DNA of 64,000 nt from Ruegeria sp. EL01 (GCF_900313035.1 NZ_OMPS01000011.1:57542-121541), one strand, 5' to 3'. Shown: positions 33,649 to 44,600, counted from the stretch's first letter. A program made the numbers and translations. The notes: generated from the sequence alone by a model not told the origin.

Positions 33649-34518
33649 TCAGCCCATGTCGTCTTTCAACCATTTTACGAATGATCGAACAGATGGCCTT
33701 TCGAATGTCTCCTGGAGGGCCACAGCATAATATGCAAACTCAGTCGGCCAAACAGCATCCAAAGCGCGCACCAACTGCGCAGAGGCCAAGCCCTCTTTGA
33801 CGTAAATGTCATTCAGTAATGCCAGACCTTGTCCCTCAATCACCGCTTTGACGGTCAAAAAGTCGTTTCCGTATTGCGTGCCATAGAGTGCGTTGGTTGC
33901 TTCGACGTTCTGCGCCTCAAGCCAGATCGACCAGTCCTTGCCAGTCGCATCAGGGAGCAATCGATAGCGCAGGCAATCAGCGGGCTTGGTCAGCGGTCCG
34001 TGTTGTTCCAGCAGGGCGGGGCTTGCGACCAGAATCAGTTCTGGTGAGCAGAGCCATTCGGATCGCAAGCCAGGATAACGGCCGAGACCATGGCGGATGG
34101 CTAGGTCTACCGGCTCTGACTTGAGGTCAACAAGCCGGTCGTCTGTCTCGACCGACACCGTGATTTTAGGATGCGCATCCGCGAACCGGCCCAGACTAGA
34201 CACAAGCATGGAATGAGCGAAGGTTGCGGATGTATTGACCCGCACTGTGTCGCCAAAGGTTGAGAAATGCTGCTCATGCGCGGCTTCAATTTTGGAGAAT
34301 GCAGCCCCTATGTCAGAATGGAGTGCGCGCCCCGCCGCCGTCAGCGTAATCCCATGTTTGCTGCGATCAAACAGCCGCAACCCGTGACGTTCTTCGACCG
34401 CGCGTATGCGTTGACTGATGGCTCCGGGAGTGACGCCAAGTTCGTGCGCGGCGTCCTGCATCGCACCCGTTCGTGCAACAACGTGGAATGTATAGAGGTC
34501 TTGGATGCGGATGGCCAT
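33649..34518 (-). CDS. LysR-family transcriptional regulator
   Basis: 289 residues of the GcvA-like LysR type: winged HTH (IQDLYTFHVVARTGAMQDAA, GVTPGAISQRIRAVEERHGL) and a complete effector domain (VDLAIRHGLGRYPGLRSEWL). It is divergent from the MFS gene at 34610, with a 91-bp gap that would hold the operator, and probably controls it. Confidence 0.9.
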   Translation of the reverse strand: MAIRIQDLYTFHVVARTGAMQDAAHELGVTPGAISQRIRAVEERHGLRLFDRSKHGITLTAAGRALHSDIGAAFSKIEAAHEQHFSTFGDTVRVNTSATFAHSMLVSSLGRFADAHPKITVSVETDDRLVDLKSEPVDLAIRHGLGRYPGLRSEWLCSPELILVASPALLEQHGPLTKPADCLRYRLLPDATGKDWSIWLEAQNVEATNALYGTQYGNDFLTVKAVIEGQGLALLNDIYVKEGLASAQLVRALDAVWPTEFAYYAVALQETFERPSVRSFVKWLKDDMG

Positions 34519-34609
34519 AATACACTTTAGACCAGCTAAAGTGAAGTGACCAGCATATCGTTAGGAAAACCCTCTGGTTGATGGCATCTGAGCGTCAAGG
34601 AGACGCAAC

Positions 34610-35836
34610 ATGTCAGACACACCCACACTTCCATCGCGCCAGAACTGGACCGTTGTAATATTCGGCTTTCTGGCATTGTCATTGGCATTCTCCAGCCGCG
34701 CTGCGCTTGGGTTGATTATGCCCGTTTGGCAAACGGAATTTGGTTGGACCAGTAGCTATATCTCAAGTGTAGGTGCAGCCGCGCTTGTCGTCATGGCCAT
34801 CGTCGCGCCCTTTGCGGGACGGCTCGTGGACCGGCGTGGATCGCAATTCACGCTTAATCTTGGCATGGGTTTGCTTGGGGTTGGCTGTGCTATTGTCGCT
34901 TTGATGGGCAACAAGCTGATGTTTGTCATCGGCTTTGCAGGGTTCAGCGCGGTTGGCTTTGGTATCGTTGCCACACATGTTGTGGCCACCGCCGTCACCC
35001 GTAATTTTTCCGAACACCAAGGATTGGCAACCGGTATCGGCACATCTGGCGCGACGGGTGGGCAGTTTCTGATTGTCCCACTGATTGCGGCATTGCTGGC
35101 CTTTGCAAGCTGGCGCTGGAGTTTTGGCGCTTTGTCTGTTGCCAGCCTCGCCCTGATCCCCTGCATCCGCATGAGCATGAAGTCAGATGGCCCACTGGAA
35201 GAGGACAGCGGGACCGGGGGCACACCCTCTACAATGGCGCAAGACCTCGCCGTGATTGTTCGGCAACCGGCCTTCCACCTTCTGTTCTGGAGCTTTCTTA
35301 TCTGCGGCTTCACCACAACTGGCGTGATCGAAACACATCTCCTGCCGTTTGCTGCGTTCTGCGGTTTTCCTCCTATTCCAAGCGCAACCGCCTATGGCCT
35401 GCTGTCATTGGTAAACCTGATCGGCATGATCGCCGCAGGTTGGCTGACAGATCGGGTCAATCGACCTATGCTCCTGGCCGCGATCTATCTGCTGCGCGCC
35501 CTGACATTCATTTTGCTCGGAAGTCTTCCCGGCACCTCGATTGAAATGCTGTTTCTGTTCGCTGTTCTGTTCGGGGCTGTCGATTATTCAACAGTGCCGG
35601 TCACAGCCAGCTTGGTGGCAAGCCATGTCGGCATCAAGATGATGGGCCTTGCGGTGGGTCTGATTTCGGCCGGGCATGCGATTGGCGGGGCACTTGGGGC
35701 CTTTGCGGGTGGCTATCTTTTTACGGCGACACAGACCTACGATCTTGTTTGGACAGGCTCCGTTTGGCTGGCCGTTGGCGCGGGTTTTCTGGCCTTGTTC
35801 CTGAAAGCTCAACCTGCAAGCAAGGCAACTACATAG
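34610..35836 (+). CDS. Major facilitator superfamily transporter
   Basis: 408 residues with twelve hydrophobic helices. After helix 2 comes the MFS loop motif GRLVDRRGSQFTLNLG; the second half repeats it as GWLTDRVNRPMLLAAI. The sequence resembles monocarboxylate/oxalate-formate type importers, but the substrate is open. AAGGAG is close to the ATG. Divergent from the LysR gene, its probable regulator. Confidence 0.88.
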   Translation: MSDTPTLPSRQNWTVVIFGFLALSLAFSSRAALGLIMPVWQTEFGWTSSYISSVGAAALVVMAIVAPFAGRLVDRRGSQFTLNLGMGLLGVGCAIVALMGNKLMFVIGFAGFSAVGFGIVATHVVATAVTRNFSEHQGLATGIGTSGATGGQFLIVPLIAALLAFASWRWSFGALSVASLALIPCIRMSMKSDGPLEEDSGTGGTPSTMAQDLAVIVRQPAFHLLFWSFLICGFTTTGVIETHLLPFAAFCGFPPIPSATAYGLLSLVNLIGMIAAGWLTDRVNRPMLLAAIYLLRALTFILLGSLPGTSIEMLFLFAVLFGAVDYSTVPVTASLVASHVGIKMMGLAVGLISAGHAIGGALGAFAGGYLFTATQTYDLVWTGSVWLAVGAGFLALFLKAQPASKATT

Positions 35837-35859
35837 CGGCCCTCCATGCATTGTGCAGC
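35835..35859 (+). repeat. 25-bp intergenic repeat, copy A
   Basis: Shares 22 of 25 bases (core CCTCCATGCAT, end GCAGC) with 38009-38033. It begins just before the MFS stop and opens a 490-bp stretch to 36330 that shows no gene, only short random frames. Confidence 0.5.
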
Positions 35860-36330
35860 ATTAGTCAAAGAGGGCTCTCACTAAGGTTTCGCCGCGCCCA
35901 GCGTGAAGAGCTGATCTCCGAGACAGAGGCCGTTCGCCTGGTCGTGCTTGGACTAGCAGAGAGCGGACTCTCCAGACTTTTGCTTACGCCGCCATTGCTA
36001 GCGCAAAAAACGCTCGCACCTGCCGCGCGGATTATTCGGCGGCGCAGCAGATTTCCCGGTTCCGGTCATTCAACTGGGCGGAACTCGGCAAATTTCAAAC
36101 CGCACATTCGCTGCAGTCAGGATCGACCATCGAAGCGGGCGGACAAAGCAGTCATACCCGACGCTTGACGTTACACCTGAAATGACCAACGATCCGGATA
36201 TCCGTCCGTACTAGAATCTCGGTCAGGTCACCCCGTGCTCGGCGCTAAGGTTTAGATAGGCGCTGGAAAAGACGCTACGCAGTAGCGTCCCGATATCATC
36301 CCGCATCAAAGATCAAAGGAGTCTGAGAAG

Positions 36331-36828
36331 ATGATCTCAGCCGAATATTGCCGCCTCATGTCCCGCTACAATGCTTGGCAGAATACCTCATTCGTAACAG
36401 TTGCTGACGGGCTTACCGAAGTTGCGCGCCACAAGGATCGAGGCGCATTCTTCCAATCAATAGCGGCCACCCTGAACCATCTGTATTGGGCAGACGCCAT
36501 GATACTGCTGCGATTGAAGGGAAATGAGCGACCGGAGGAAACCATCAAGCACTCCCTGACTCACCCGTCGGATTGGAATGACTTCAAAGCGCTGCGTTCC
36601 AAACGCGACGAGGAAATCGAAGAGTGGGCGGCCCGGTTGGTCGACGCCGACCTCGACGGAATGGTTGTTTGGTATCCCGGCGACGGCTTAACCCGTATCG
36701 AGAAACCAAAGACCCTTTGCGCCGCAGAGCTATTCAACCACCAGACCCACCACCGGGGTCAGGTCCACGCAATGCTTACAGCAGCAGGTGCAGAGCTCCA
36801 GCCGACCAACCTGTCAATGTTGCCATAG
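36331..36828 (+). CDS. DinB-family protein
   Basis: 165 residues, a four-helix DinB fold with the metal-site histidines in ATLNHLYWAD (about residue 50) and NHQTHHRGQVHAML near the end. DinB-like enzymes are metal-dependent thiol transferases or hydrolases; many are damage-induced by name only. AAAGGAG stands 10 bases before the ATG. It stands alone. The 288 bp after it hold no gene. Confidence 0.85.
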   Translation: MISAEYCRLMSRYNAWQNTSFVTVADGLTEVARHKDRGAFFQSIAATLNHLYWADAMILLRLKGNERPEETIKHSLTHPSDWNDFKALRSKRDEEIEEWAARLVDADLDGMVVWYPGDGLTRIEKPKTLCAAELFNHQTHHRGQVHAMLTAAGAELQPTNLSMLP

Positions 36829-37116
36829 CTCGCACGAAAAGGGCTCAGAGCCGGGTTTCGACGCCTATAGCAGGAATCTCGGCTACTGATTTGTGGATGA
36901 CCACGCGTTGAGCGAGACGGCACAAGATCAAAGGTTTGGCCCAACCTATCGACGGCGGGTTTCGCGCTGCTTGCGTCAAGAGCCTTGCCGCACGGACATT
37001 GGGCCGCAACGAGCCCGAAGTGACGAATGCTGCAGTGACCATAAACGACCGCTTCGGTGGCTCAGGCCGCGAATGCAGCATACTATTTCAGATGAGTTTA
37101 GGTCCATCGCCTCGCT

Positions 37117-37863
37117 TCAGACGGCGACGTGGTTGCTGACGAGGCCGTCGGAGGTGAGGCGATGGACCATGATCATAGGCGGCTCGTTCACGGCAGGGAC
37201 ATTCGACCCCCCGAACCAGAGCGGATTGGCGACGCAGATCGAACCGCAGATATGCGCGGGAACCCCTGCGAGCATGGCGCTCATGGGACGATGAACATGG
37301 CCCGACGACAGGGCGAGCGGCTTCGTGGAGAGGGACGCAAAGAGGTCGTCCAGAGCCGCTCCTCCGCGCCCGATCACCTCGTCTAAGGGCGGGATTCCGC
37401 AAGGGACGAAATGGTGATGTGAAAAGAGAAGCGTGTTCTCCGTGCCTTCCGCCCGTAAAGCTTCGTTCAACCAGCCCAGATGCGGTGTGACGTCCCCACT
37501 GGATGATCCAGGTAGGCTTGCGTCGATGCCGATCAGTCGGAGCGCTCCGATCCGCGCGCTGAAATGCATGGCGTCGCCGTCGCCGATCGCGCCGACGCGT
37601 CCGTCGAACACACCCTGCATTGCATGTCTGTCGTCGGAGTTTCCGGGGAGAAGGAGAACAGGGCACTTCAATGTGGCGAGACGGGTTCCGATCTCGGTGT
37701 AGCCCTCGGTCCAGCCGTCGTCGATGAGGTCTCCCGTCAGGACGACCGCATCCGGTCCGAAACCAGCGAGCAATGCCAACGCCCGCTCGAAGCGCGGCAT
37801 GCCGTCATTTCCCGGCGCGGCGTGGATATCGGACACCTGCGCTATGATCGAGTGTTCAATCAT
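37117..37863 (-). CDS. Calcineurin-like metallophosphoesterase
   Basis: 248 residues with all five metal-binding motifs of the superfamily: QVSDIHAAPG, VVLTGDLIDDG, LLPGNSDDRH, LLFSHHHFVP and SSGHVHRPMS. It is closest in layout to CpdA-like cyclic-nucleotide phosphodiesterases but the substrate is not decided by sequence. GAGGGCAAA precedes the ATG of MIEHSIIAQ; an ATG four codons earlier is possible. Cytoplasmic, alone in its transcript. Confidence 0.85.
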   Translation of the reverse strand: MIEHSIIAQVSDIHAAPGNDGMPRFERALALLAGFGPDAVVLTGDLIDDGWTEGYTEIGTRLATLKCPVLLLPGNSDDRHAMQGVFDGRVGAIGDGDAMHFSARIGALRLIGIDASLPGSSSGDVTPHLGWLNEALRAEGTENTLLFSHHHFVPCGIPPLDEVIGRGGAALDDLFASLSTKPLALSSGHVHRPMSAMLAGVPAHICGSICVANPLWFGGSNVPAVNEPPMIMVHRLTSDGLVSNHVAV

Positions 37864-38432
37864 TTTGCCCTCCATTGGCCAACATAGAACAGAATGCCTC
37901 GTCCCGAAAGATCGCGGCGGGCGCGGGAACTTCGACAGTAAGGAACGGAGCGGTCATCGAACCCACGACGCGTTCGTGATGCGTCGTTCCGCGAGTATAC
38001 CTCACTGGAGCGGACCTCCATGCATGGCGCAGCGAAAGCCTGGTTTGTCCCGACCTATGCGTTGCCCATCCAGTGCTCGCCGCGCGGCGTTTGAATGGCC
38101 GGTTTTTCCGCTGTTGCGCAGCGTCATGAACCAAGCAGATGCAGCGAATTTCGTATTGCGTGCGCCCGCAGCGAGAAAGTCCAAGGTACCAGTTGGGCTC
38201 ATACCGTCAGTCGAAGCCTACCGCAGAGAATGGCAGCGTCGAGCCCTGGGCAGCCATTGCCATTAATCGCTGCATGCGCTCGCAGCACCGAATTTTCTGC
38301 GCAGGCGCAAAAATCCGTGACGCTACGCGGCGGGGATTTCGGCCATTCATCGACCGCGCAGCATTTTTGAAGGGGTAAATTTACAGGTCACAGGACAAAC
38401 CCAGCATTTACCAGGGGACTTTCAGTGGCCGC
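37864..38432. other. Intergenic region with repeat copy B
   Basis: About 570 bp without a convincing gene. It contains copy B of the 25-bp repeat (38009-38033). Short frames here look like the non-coding remnants common between genes in marine Rhodobacterales. Nothing else is seen. Confidence 0.5.
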
Positions 38433-38760
38433 TTAGCCATCCGCGTTCTCTATTCCCCATGCCGCCAGCAGTTTCGGCAGCGCTTCCTTCCAATCCATCA
38501 CGCCGACGGTTTCCGCCCAAGCCTGGTATTGGCGGATCAGGCCTTTCTCAAGGGCGGTGTTGCGACCCGCAACGTCGGTCAGCTCGGTACGGTCGGCCTC
38601 GGTGTCGTAAAGCTCCCAGGGACAATCATGCAGTCGAACCAGCTTGAACTGGCCCAGGCGGATGGCGGCATTGCCCTCATGCTCCCAGAAGATTGGCTGC
38701 TCGCGCTGCCAGTCCTTACCCTTCATAAGGCCTAGCAGAGATTCCCCCTGTAGCGGGCTT
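38433..38760 (-). pseudogene. 3' fragment of a sulfatase gene
   Basis: About 110 codons matching the C-terminal end of arylsulfatase-family enzymes: SLLGLMKGKDWQREQPIFWE, GNAAIRLGQFKLVR and WELYDTEADRTELTDVAG. The catalytic N-terminal part with the C/S-x-P-x-R formylglycine site is missing. The break falls near 38755-38765, where GGGCTTTGTTG occurs, the same 11 bases as at the end of the IS5-family element at 63733. A former insertion may have removed the 5' part. Confidence 0.7.
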
Positions 38761-38913
38761 TGTTGATGGCGTGGATGCCCCCACCTACCGGCATCGTAAC
38801 GTGCCACAGTGATGTTTCAGAAAGCATTACTCGAACGGAGAGCCAAGGCCTGCAGCAGCCGAGGAAACGAATGACATCTGCTTCCCTTGAGGGCAGTCGC
38901 GATGATTGATGGG

Positions 38914-39402
38914 TCAATCGGATGCCTTCAACTCCTGAGTGGCAGTTAGGCCAATCAGGCCACCAACACAAGCCATTGCTAAGCATGCCGATAGGCTCGG
39001 GTTCTTTGCGATCAATTTTGTAGCGCCCAATGAAATTACAATTCCTGAAACAACTCCGCCTACCTGACGTGATGTCGGTTTAAGCCCGCAGGCCCAGTTT
39101 GCAAAAGCCTCGCAGTTCCGGATCAAATAGTTGTACCTCCATTTACCGATCTGCGAGCGGGCGTTTTCGAGGATCACATAAGCTGGCAGTTCGGACTGGC
39201 TACGCGCAAGGCCTGTTCTCCTGCCCCTGACGACGTCGTCGTAACATTCTTCCCCAACCGTTCGAGTTTCCGCCCTGGCTGATATCAACATCAGCTTTCC
39301 AAGAGGGCATCTTCGGTCGCTTACGATCGAGTAGTGCTCATAAGACCTCATTGAAGTTACAATCAGGTCTCCGGGGCGCAGAGTATCTTCGAATTTCATC
39401 TT
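38914..39402 (-). CDS. LRAT-domain protein with C-terminal membrane segments
   Basis: About 162 residues. The LRAT fold (NlpC/P60-like thiol hydrolase or acyltransferase) is shown by LRPGDLIVTSMRSYEHYSIV, with the catalytic histidine (about H23), and RNCEAFANWACG with the nucleophile cysteine near residue 97. After it come two hydrophobic stretches (VGGVVSGIVISLGATKLI and CLAMACVGGLIGLTA), so the enzyme is probably membrane-bound. Bacterial LRAT proteins are little studied. It is divergent from an XRE protein that also has a C-terminal hydrophobic helix. An ATG four codons earlier is possible. Confidence 0.7.
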   Translation of the reverse strand, partial: KMKFEDTLRPGDLIVTSMRSYEHYSIVSDRRCPLGKLMLISARAETRTVGEECYDDVVRGRRTGLARSQSELPAYVILENARSQIGKWRYNYLIRNCEAFANWACGLKPTSRQVGGVVSGIVISLGATKLIAKNPSLSACLAMACVGGLIGLTATQELKASD

Positions 39403-39498
39403 CATGTTCGTCACAGTTTATCCTATGTTGGACCTAAATCATATGTGGGTGAGTTGTCATTATTTCTCATATTATCCAATTTGGAGATTAGCGACAGA

Positions 39499-39861
39499 AT
39501 GTCAACAGCCAAAACGACATATTCGATGATCCTGTGCAGCCTGATGTCCCAAATCTGCGAACAGCAGGGGCTTCTGCAAAAGGACTTCTTTCAGAAAACA
39601 GGGATTGCGACCGGCTCATGGTCGCGCATCATGCGGGGTCAGGCTCACTTTCAGATCGAAGATATCCGCGCTGCCTGCCATGTACTGGGGCTGTCTGTCG
39701 GCGATTTGACAAAAATGGCTGACAAAAGGCAGGAACAGCTGGTTGAACAGGAGGGCATTGAAGTGGTGTCCAAAGACGATCTTAAATCCGAAGGATCAGC
39801 AGCAGGAAAACTGATCGCCGGTGCGGCACTTGCTTTCCTGTTGACGAGGCTTTCACAGTAG
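39499..39861 (+). CDS. XRE-like HTH protein with C-terminal hydrophobic tail
   Basis: 120 residues. An HTH of Cro/CI type (MSQICEQQGLLQKDFFQKTG, ATGSWSRIMRGQAHFQIEDI, LGLSVGDLTKMAD) is followed by a linker and the hydrophobic end GKLIAGAALAFLLTRLSQ. A DNA-binding protein with a possible membrane tail, divergent from the LRAT protein with about 100 bp between starts, suggests a regulator-effector pair. TTGGAG upstream of the ATG supports the start. Confidence 0.7.
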   Translation: MSTAKTTYSMILCSLMSQICEQQGLLQKDFFQKTGIATGSWSRIMRGQAHFQIEDIRAACHVLGLSVGDLTKMADKRQEQLVEQEGIEVVSKDDLKSEGSAAGKLIAGAALAFLLTRLSQ

Positions 39862-39998
39862 GCCGTTATTCTGCAATTTTCGGCACGCAGACGTATGCTC
39901 CTTCAAACAGCCATTCCGAGCCTGTGATACTGGAACCCGATTGAACAGCGCAGAAAACAACCCGAAACTGTACAAATCGACCATCCGGTGAGCTCTGC

Positions 39999-41435
39999 AT
40001 GTCCCGCAAAACACTCAACAAGAATAACCTGATCGCACTCGGTGCAGAGACCCTGGCCGAATTGCTGCTCGATATCACCCAAGGCAATGCCACCCAGCAG
40101 CGCCGCCTGCGGATGGAGCTCAGCGCCCATGTCGGCGCGTCCGACGTCGCCCGCGATATCCGCAAACGGTTTTCGTCATTGCGGCGGAGCACCAGCTATA
40201 TTGAATGGCGCCAGCAGAACGCGTTCGCTCGGGAACTGTCGGATTTGGTCGATCTGATCCGAGCACGCGTCGCGCCAGATGAGCCAGATGAGGCGTTCGA
40301 CTTGCTTTGGGCCTTCCTTAGTCTCGCCCCGTCAATCTATGAACGCGTCGATGACAGTCACGGTACGATCGGCATGGTGATGTCCGATGCTATGGAAGCG
40401 ATCTCCGAAGCTGCGCCTCGCCTTTCAATCGATGGTCACACCGTGGCCGAACGGGTGTTCGAAGGGCTGCAGGATAACGGGTATGGACAATTTGACGGGG
40501 CCATACCCGCGTTGGCGGACGCGCTCGGAACCGAAGGCGCCGAACGTCTGAAACAGCTGGCCTGGGCCGTTCAGGATGCCCCGCTCAGTGCTGGAGATGC
40601 GGCGCGTTACGATTTTATCGACGACCCTGACAGACAACACGAAATGGCGCGTGAAGACCGTGATCGCACTGCGGGAATGGTGCTTCAGGATGTGGCCGAC
40701 CTGCAGGGCGATGTTGACGCGTACATGGCGCGGTACTCAGCCGAACAGCTGACGTTTCACACCATCGCTCCTGATGTGGCCCGAAGATTGCTGGACGCCG
40801 GTCGTGCAGAGGAAGCTTTGTCGATTGTCGAAGGTGCACGGACCCGTGACCGAAATCTGATCATCGGAGACGGGAAGCTGGACGAGGTACAGGTGGCCTG
40901 TCTGGATACGCTCGATCGCGGCGAAGAGGCAAAGACATTCCTCTGGGACCTGTTCTGCCAGACGCTGAACCCTGAAAGCCTGCGCCAACACATCCGTCGG
41001 CTTCCGGATTTCGAGGATATCGAAGCCGCGGATCGTGCCCGTGATCACGCCATGGCCCATCAGAACATGATGACCGCGCTATCTTTCTTTCACAATTGGC
41101 AAGATCCAGGATCGGCGGCGCAGCTGATTGAAACCCGCTTTGCCGAACTCGACGGCAACGCCTACTATATTCTAACTCCAGTTGCGGATGCCCTCGAAGG
41201 CGACCACCCGCTGGCAGCGACCCTTGCCCGTCGGGCCATGATCCTTGATACGCTCGAAAACAAGCGCTCCAAACGCTATCGATATGCCGCAAAACACCTT
41301 GCGGAATGCAGCAGCTCGGACCGGCAGATCAGTGAATACGGAAGCCATCCCACCCATGCTGGGTTCACCGCATCGCTCCGCAAAACCCACCCACGCAAAA
41401 CTGCGTTCTGGGATCGGGTACCGGAAGGTATTTGA
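39999..41435 (+). CDS. DUF6880-like protein
   Basis: 478 residues, soluble and mostly helical. It begins KTLNKNNLIALGAETLAELL and carries helical-repeat-like stretches (GRAEEALSIVEGARTRDRN, GSAAQLIETRFAELDGNAYY) and a conserved YYILTPVADALEGDHPLAAT before a basic end (LRKTHPRKTAFWDRVPEG). It matches my memory of the DUF6880 family of alphaproteobacteria; function unknown, possibly a scaffold. It opens the defence-like island, 228 bp before the helicase operon, in the same direction. Confidence 0.65.
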   Translation: MSRKTLNKNNLIALGAETLAELLLDITQGNATQQRRLRMELSAHVGASDVARDIRKRFSSLRRSTSYIEWRQQNAFARELSDLVDLIRARVAPDEPDEAFDLLWAFLSLAPSIYERVDDSHGTIGMVMSDAMEAISEAAPRLSIDGHTVAERVFEGLQDNGYGQFDGAIPALADALGTEGAERLKQLAWAVQDAPLSAGDAARYDFIDDPDRQHEMAREDRDRTAGMVLQDVADLQGDVDAYMARYSAEQLTFHTIAPDVARRLLDAGRAEEALSIVEGARTRDRNLIIGDGKLDEVQVACLDTLDRGEEAKTFLWDLFCQTLNPESLRQHIRRLPDFEDIEAADRARDHAMAHQNMMTALSFFHNWQDPGSAAQLIETRFAELDGNAYYILTPVADALEGDHPLAATLARRAMILDTLENKRSKRYRYAAKHLAECSSSDRQISEYGSHPTHAGFTASLRKTHPRKTAFWDRVPEGI

Positions 41436-41663
41436 GCTTTTCGTCGGTTGGTAAGGTCTGCATCAATCACCCCAGGGCAGAGATGCACGACATTTCACTG
41501 ATTGCATCTTCCGGACAGGCGCGAAATAACTCTGAATTGAAAAAGTATTCACCTATTCCCGCAAGGGATTATCGTTGTGATTTGATGAGCAATAATCCGT
41601 TCGATCAGCCAGAACCAGCAATTCACACGACGTGATCATAAACTCGAAGAGTATTTTGAAGCC

Positions 41664-44600
41664 ATGACCCTCAATAAAGAGAACATTCTCCGCTACTGGC
41701 GCGCTTCCCTCGCAGACGGTGCGCTCGGAGAAGGCAAGTTCCGACACGATGACCGCGCTAAATTCGTATCGCTATCTCAAGAAACACGTCGGTCTGGAAA
41801 ACTTCCACCGAACCAGGTCGAGCAAATCTTCGAAGGCCAGGAAAAGGATGCCGATACGGTTTCAGTTCGGTTCTGGCCTCTGGTCACAGCGCGAAAGAGT
41901 TCTCATGCAGCGGCAGTCGGGGACAGAATGCCGGACATTGTGGCTCCGGTGGTCACGGAGGGGTTCGTAACCCGGCAAGGGGTTATCACACCAACCCGGA
42001 ACGCCATCGCGCGGGATGTGCTGGCTCCGATCCCGCAAGGTGTTTTCTCCATCGGCGCGGTCGAAGATCTGGACAACTTCCTGACGGAACATCCGCTTTT
42101 GCTGAAGGAAGGTGAACCGGTCTGGACGCAATATCTGGCGCACTGTCGCAAAATGGTGGATTCCGTTGCGCAAGACTGGCCGCGCGGGGACGAAGATTAC
42201 AAAACCATCGGCGAGGGGTTTCTTGAGACGTCCGACGGGGCATCGGCAACGGTTCGGCGTATTCTGGATCTTTATGATGTGCTCATAAAAGAGAAACCTG
42301 ACACGCCGCTGCTCACCCAATACGCGCTGCCCTCTTCATCCGACGACCGTGAAACCCCAGACACCGACTGCAATTTTGGTCGGCGTCTTGGCCATTCCAA
42401 CGACAAATTTCCGCTGGCCGATCATCAACGTCAGGTTCTGTCCTGCCTTTCGGATCAGTCGTCAGGCAACGTACTCGCAGTAAATGGCCCACCGGGAACC
42501 GGCAAGACAACTATGCTCTTGTCCGCCATAGCCGACGCCTGGATCCGGGCCGCTTTGGCCGAGGAAGAACCTCCCGTCATCGTTGCCGCATCCACCAACA
42601 ATCAGGCGGTGACAAACATCATCGATGCGTTCGGGAAGGATTACGCGCGCGGGGAAGGCCCATTTGCCGGGCGTTGGCTGCCTGATATCAAGAGTTTTGG
42701 TCTATTCCTGCCTGCGGCATCACGGGAGGCCAGCGCCTCAGCGAAATACCAAACCGAAAGGTTCTTTCAGGATCTGGAAAGCCAGGACTACTACTTGAAA
42801 GCCAAACGGGCCTATCTGGACGCGGCTCAAGATGCCTTTCCCGAGCTGGCACAGCCAGATGTTAGAAAGATCGTGGCGGCTCTGCACAACCTGATCGTCG
42901 CGAATGTCAAATTGCTCGCCGACGCGGAGAGCGCTCGCGCATCGTTGGATGCCAGCCGCACAGCCGTAACAAAAACACTTGGCTCTGACCCGGATGCGGT
43001 GGAAGCAAAACTACTTACGACCCGGGATCTGCGTGCCGCAGACGTCGAGAGCATGAAAAGCGTGAGGCTGGCCTGGGACAAGCATCAGGCCGAAGAGTCC
43101 TTCCTCGTCTCTCTCTTTGGCTTCCTGCCACCCGTCGCACGAAAAAGAGTGCTGCGCGCCAGGCTGGCGCTGGAAAAGGCTGGGTACAGAAAAGACCTAT
43201 CGGATTGCCGGGAAATTGATGCCATTGACGGTGCCGTGATGAACGCAGTGAGAGAGGCGACAGATGCCCTGCGGAACAGTGAAGCAGAATTGGCGCGTGC
43301 ACAAAAACTGCGCGATGCTCTGAAATCTGCGGAAGGTAACTGGGAAAAGGCGCTGACAGCGCTTGGCGTTGCCGAACCCTTGCCAGTTGAGGAATTTGCT
43401 CAACTTGATCGCCATGCGGATTGCAGCATTCGCTTCCGCCTGTTCCTGCTGGCCACCCACTATTGGGAAGGTCGCTGGCTGCTGGCAATGGAAAAGGATC
43501 TGACCGAGATTGTTTCATCGCACAAGAAAAACGGAAAAGCCGCCGTTGTGCCGCGTTGGAGACGGCGCATGATGCTGACACCCTGTGCGGTTTCGACATT
43601 TGCCAGCCTGCCCGGCAAGATGACGTTCACGAAAGGGCCGATAGATGGCTTCAAGGAGCATCATCTGCTGAATTTCATTGACCTATTGATCGTTGACGAG
43701 GCGGGGCAGGTATTGCCGGAGGTCGCCGCCGCATCTTTTGCCCTGGCCAAACGTGCCCTTGTCATCGGTGACACCCAACAAATCGAACCGATCTCTTCTG
43801 TGCCCGGCCCGGTCGACATCGGCAACTTGCAGGATTGTGGCATCCTGCCGTCCGATTTTTCTTCTGAGGATCTGCAGGCCATCTCATCCCGCGGCTTGCG
43901 AACGGTTGGTGGCAGCGCCATGCACCTTGCCCAGGAATCCTGCGCGCTCACCCCCTACCCCGAGTTGGAGAAAGGCCTCTATCTGTTCGAACACCGGCGT
44001 TGTTATGATGAGATCATCAGCTATTGCAACGCTCTGTGCTACAAAGGCGCGCTGCAGCCCAAACGTGGTCCGGCCCAAGGCGACGATAATCTTCCTGCCA
44101 TCGGATATCTGCATATCGACGGGATTGCGACGAAATCTAGCGGCAGCAGATCCAACGCGGTCGAAGCACGCACCATCGCAGCTTGGCTGGAGGACAATCG
44201 CTCCTCTCTTGAAGCAAAATACAAAAAACCACTTGAACAGATCGTCGGGGTCGTCACGCCTTTTGGACGGCAGGTTCGCGAGATTCGGCAGGCATGCGCG
44301 GATCATGGGATCGACACTGATCCGCGCAAGGGAATGACGGTTGGCACAGTTCACTCACTTCAAGGCGCAGAGCGACCGATTGTACTGTTTTCGCCGGTTT
44401 ATTCGAAACACTCGGACGGATCGTTCATCGACAAATCGCCCAGTATGCTGAACGTGACGGTTTCGCGTGCAAAAGACAGTTTTCTGGTCTTCGGCGATAT
44501 GGACGTATTCTCTAACGCGGCCCCGGGCACACCCCGCGCGTTGTTGGCGAGTTTCCTGTTCGCCAACGAGAACAATACGCTTCATTTCCAGTCAGAACCC

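Noticed and set aside
36845..37081. A 78-codon leftward frame after the DinB gene
   Set aside because: Looks like one of the recurrent spurious intergenic frames of marine Rhodobacterales; no ribosome site, no domain.
39866..40192. A 108-codon leftward frame overlapping the start of the DUF6880-like gene
   Set aside because: Antisense to a well-supported gene start and without recognisable features.
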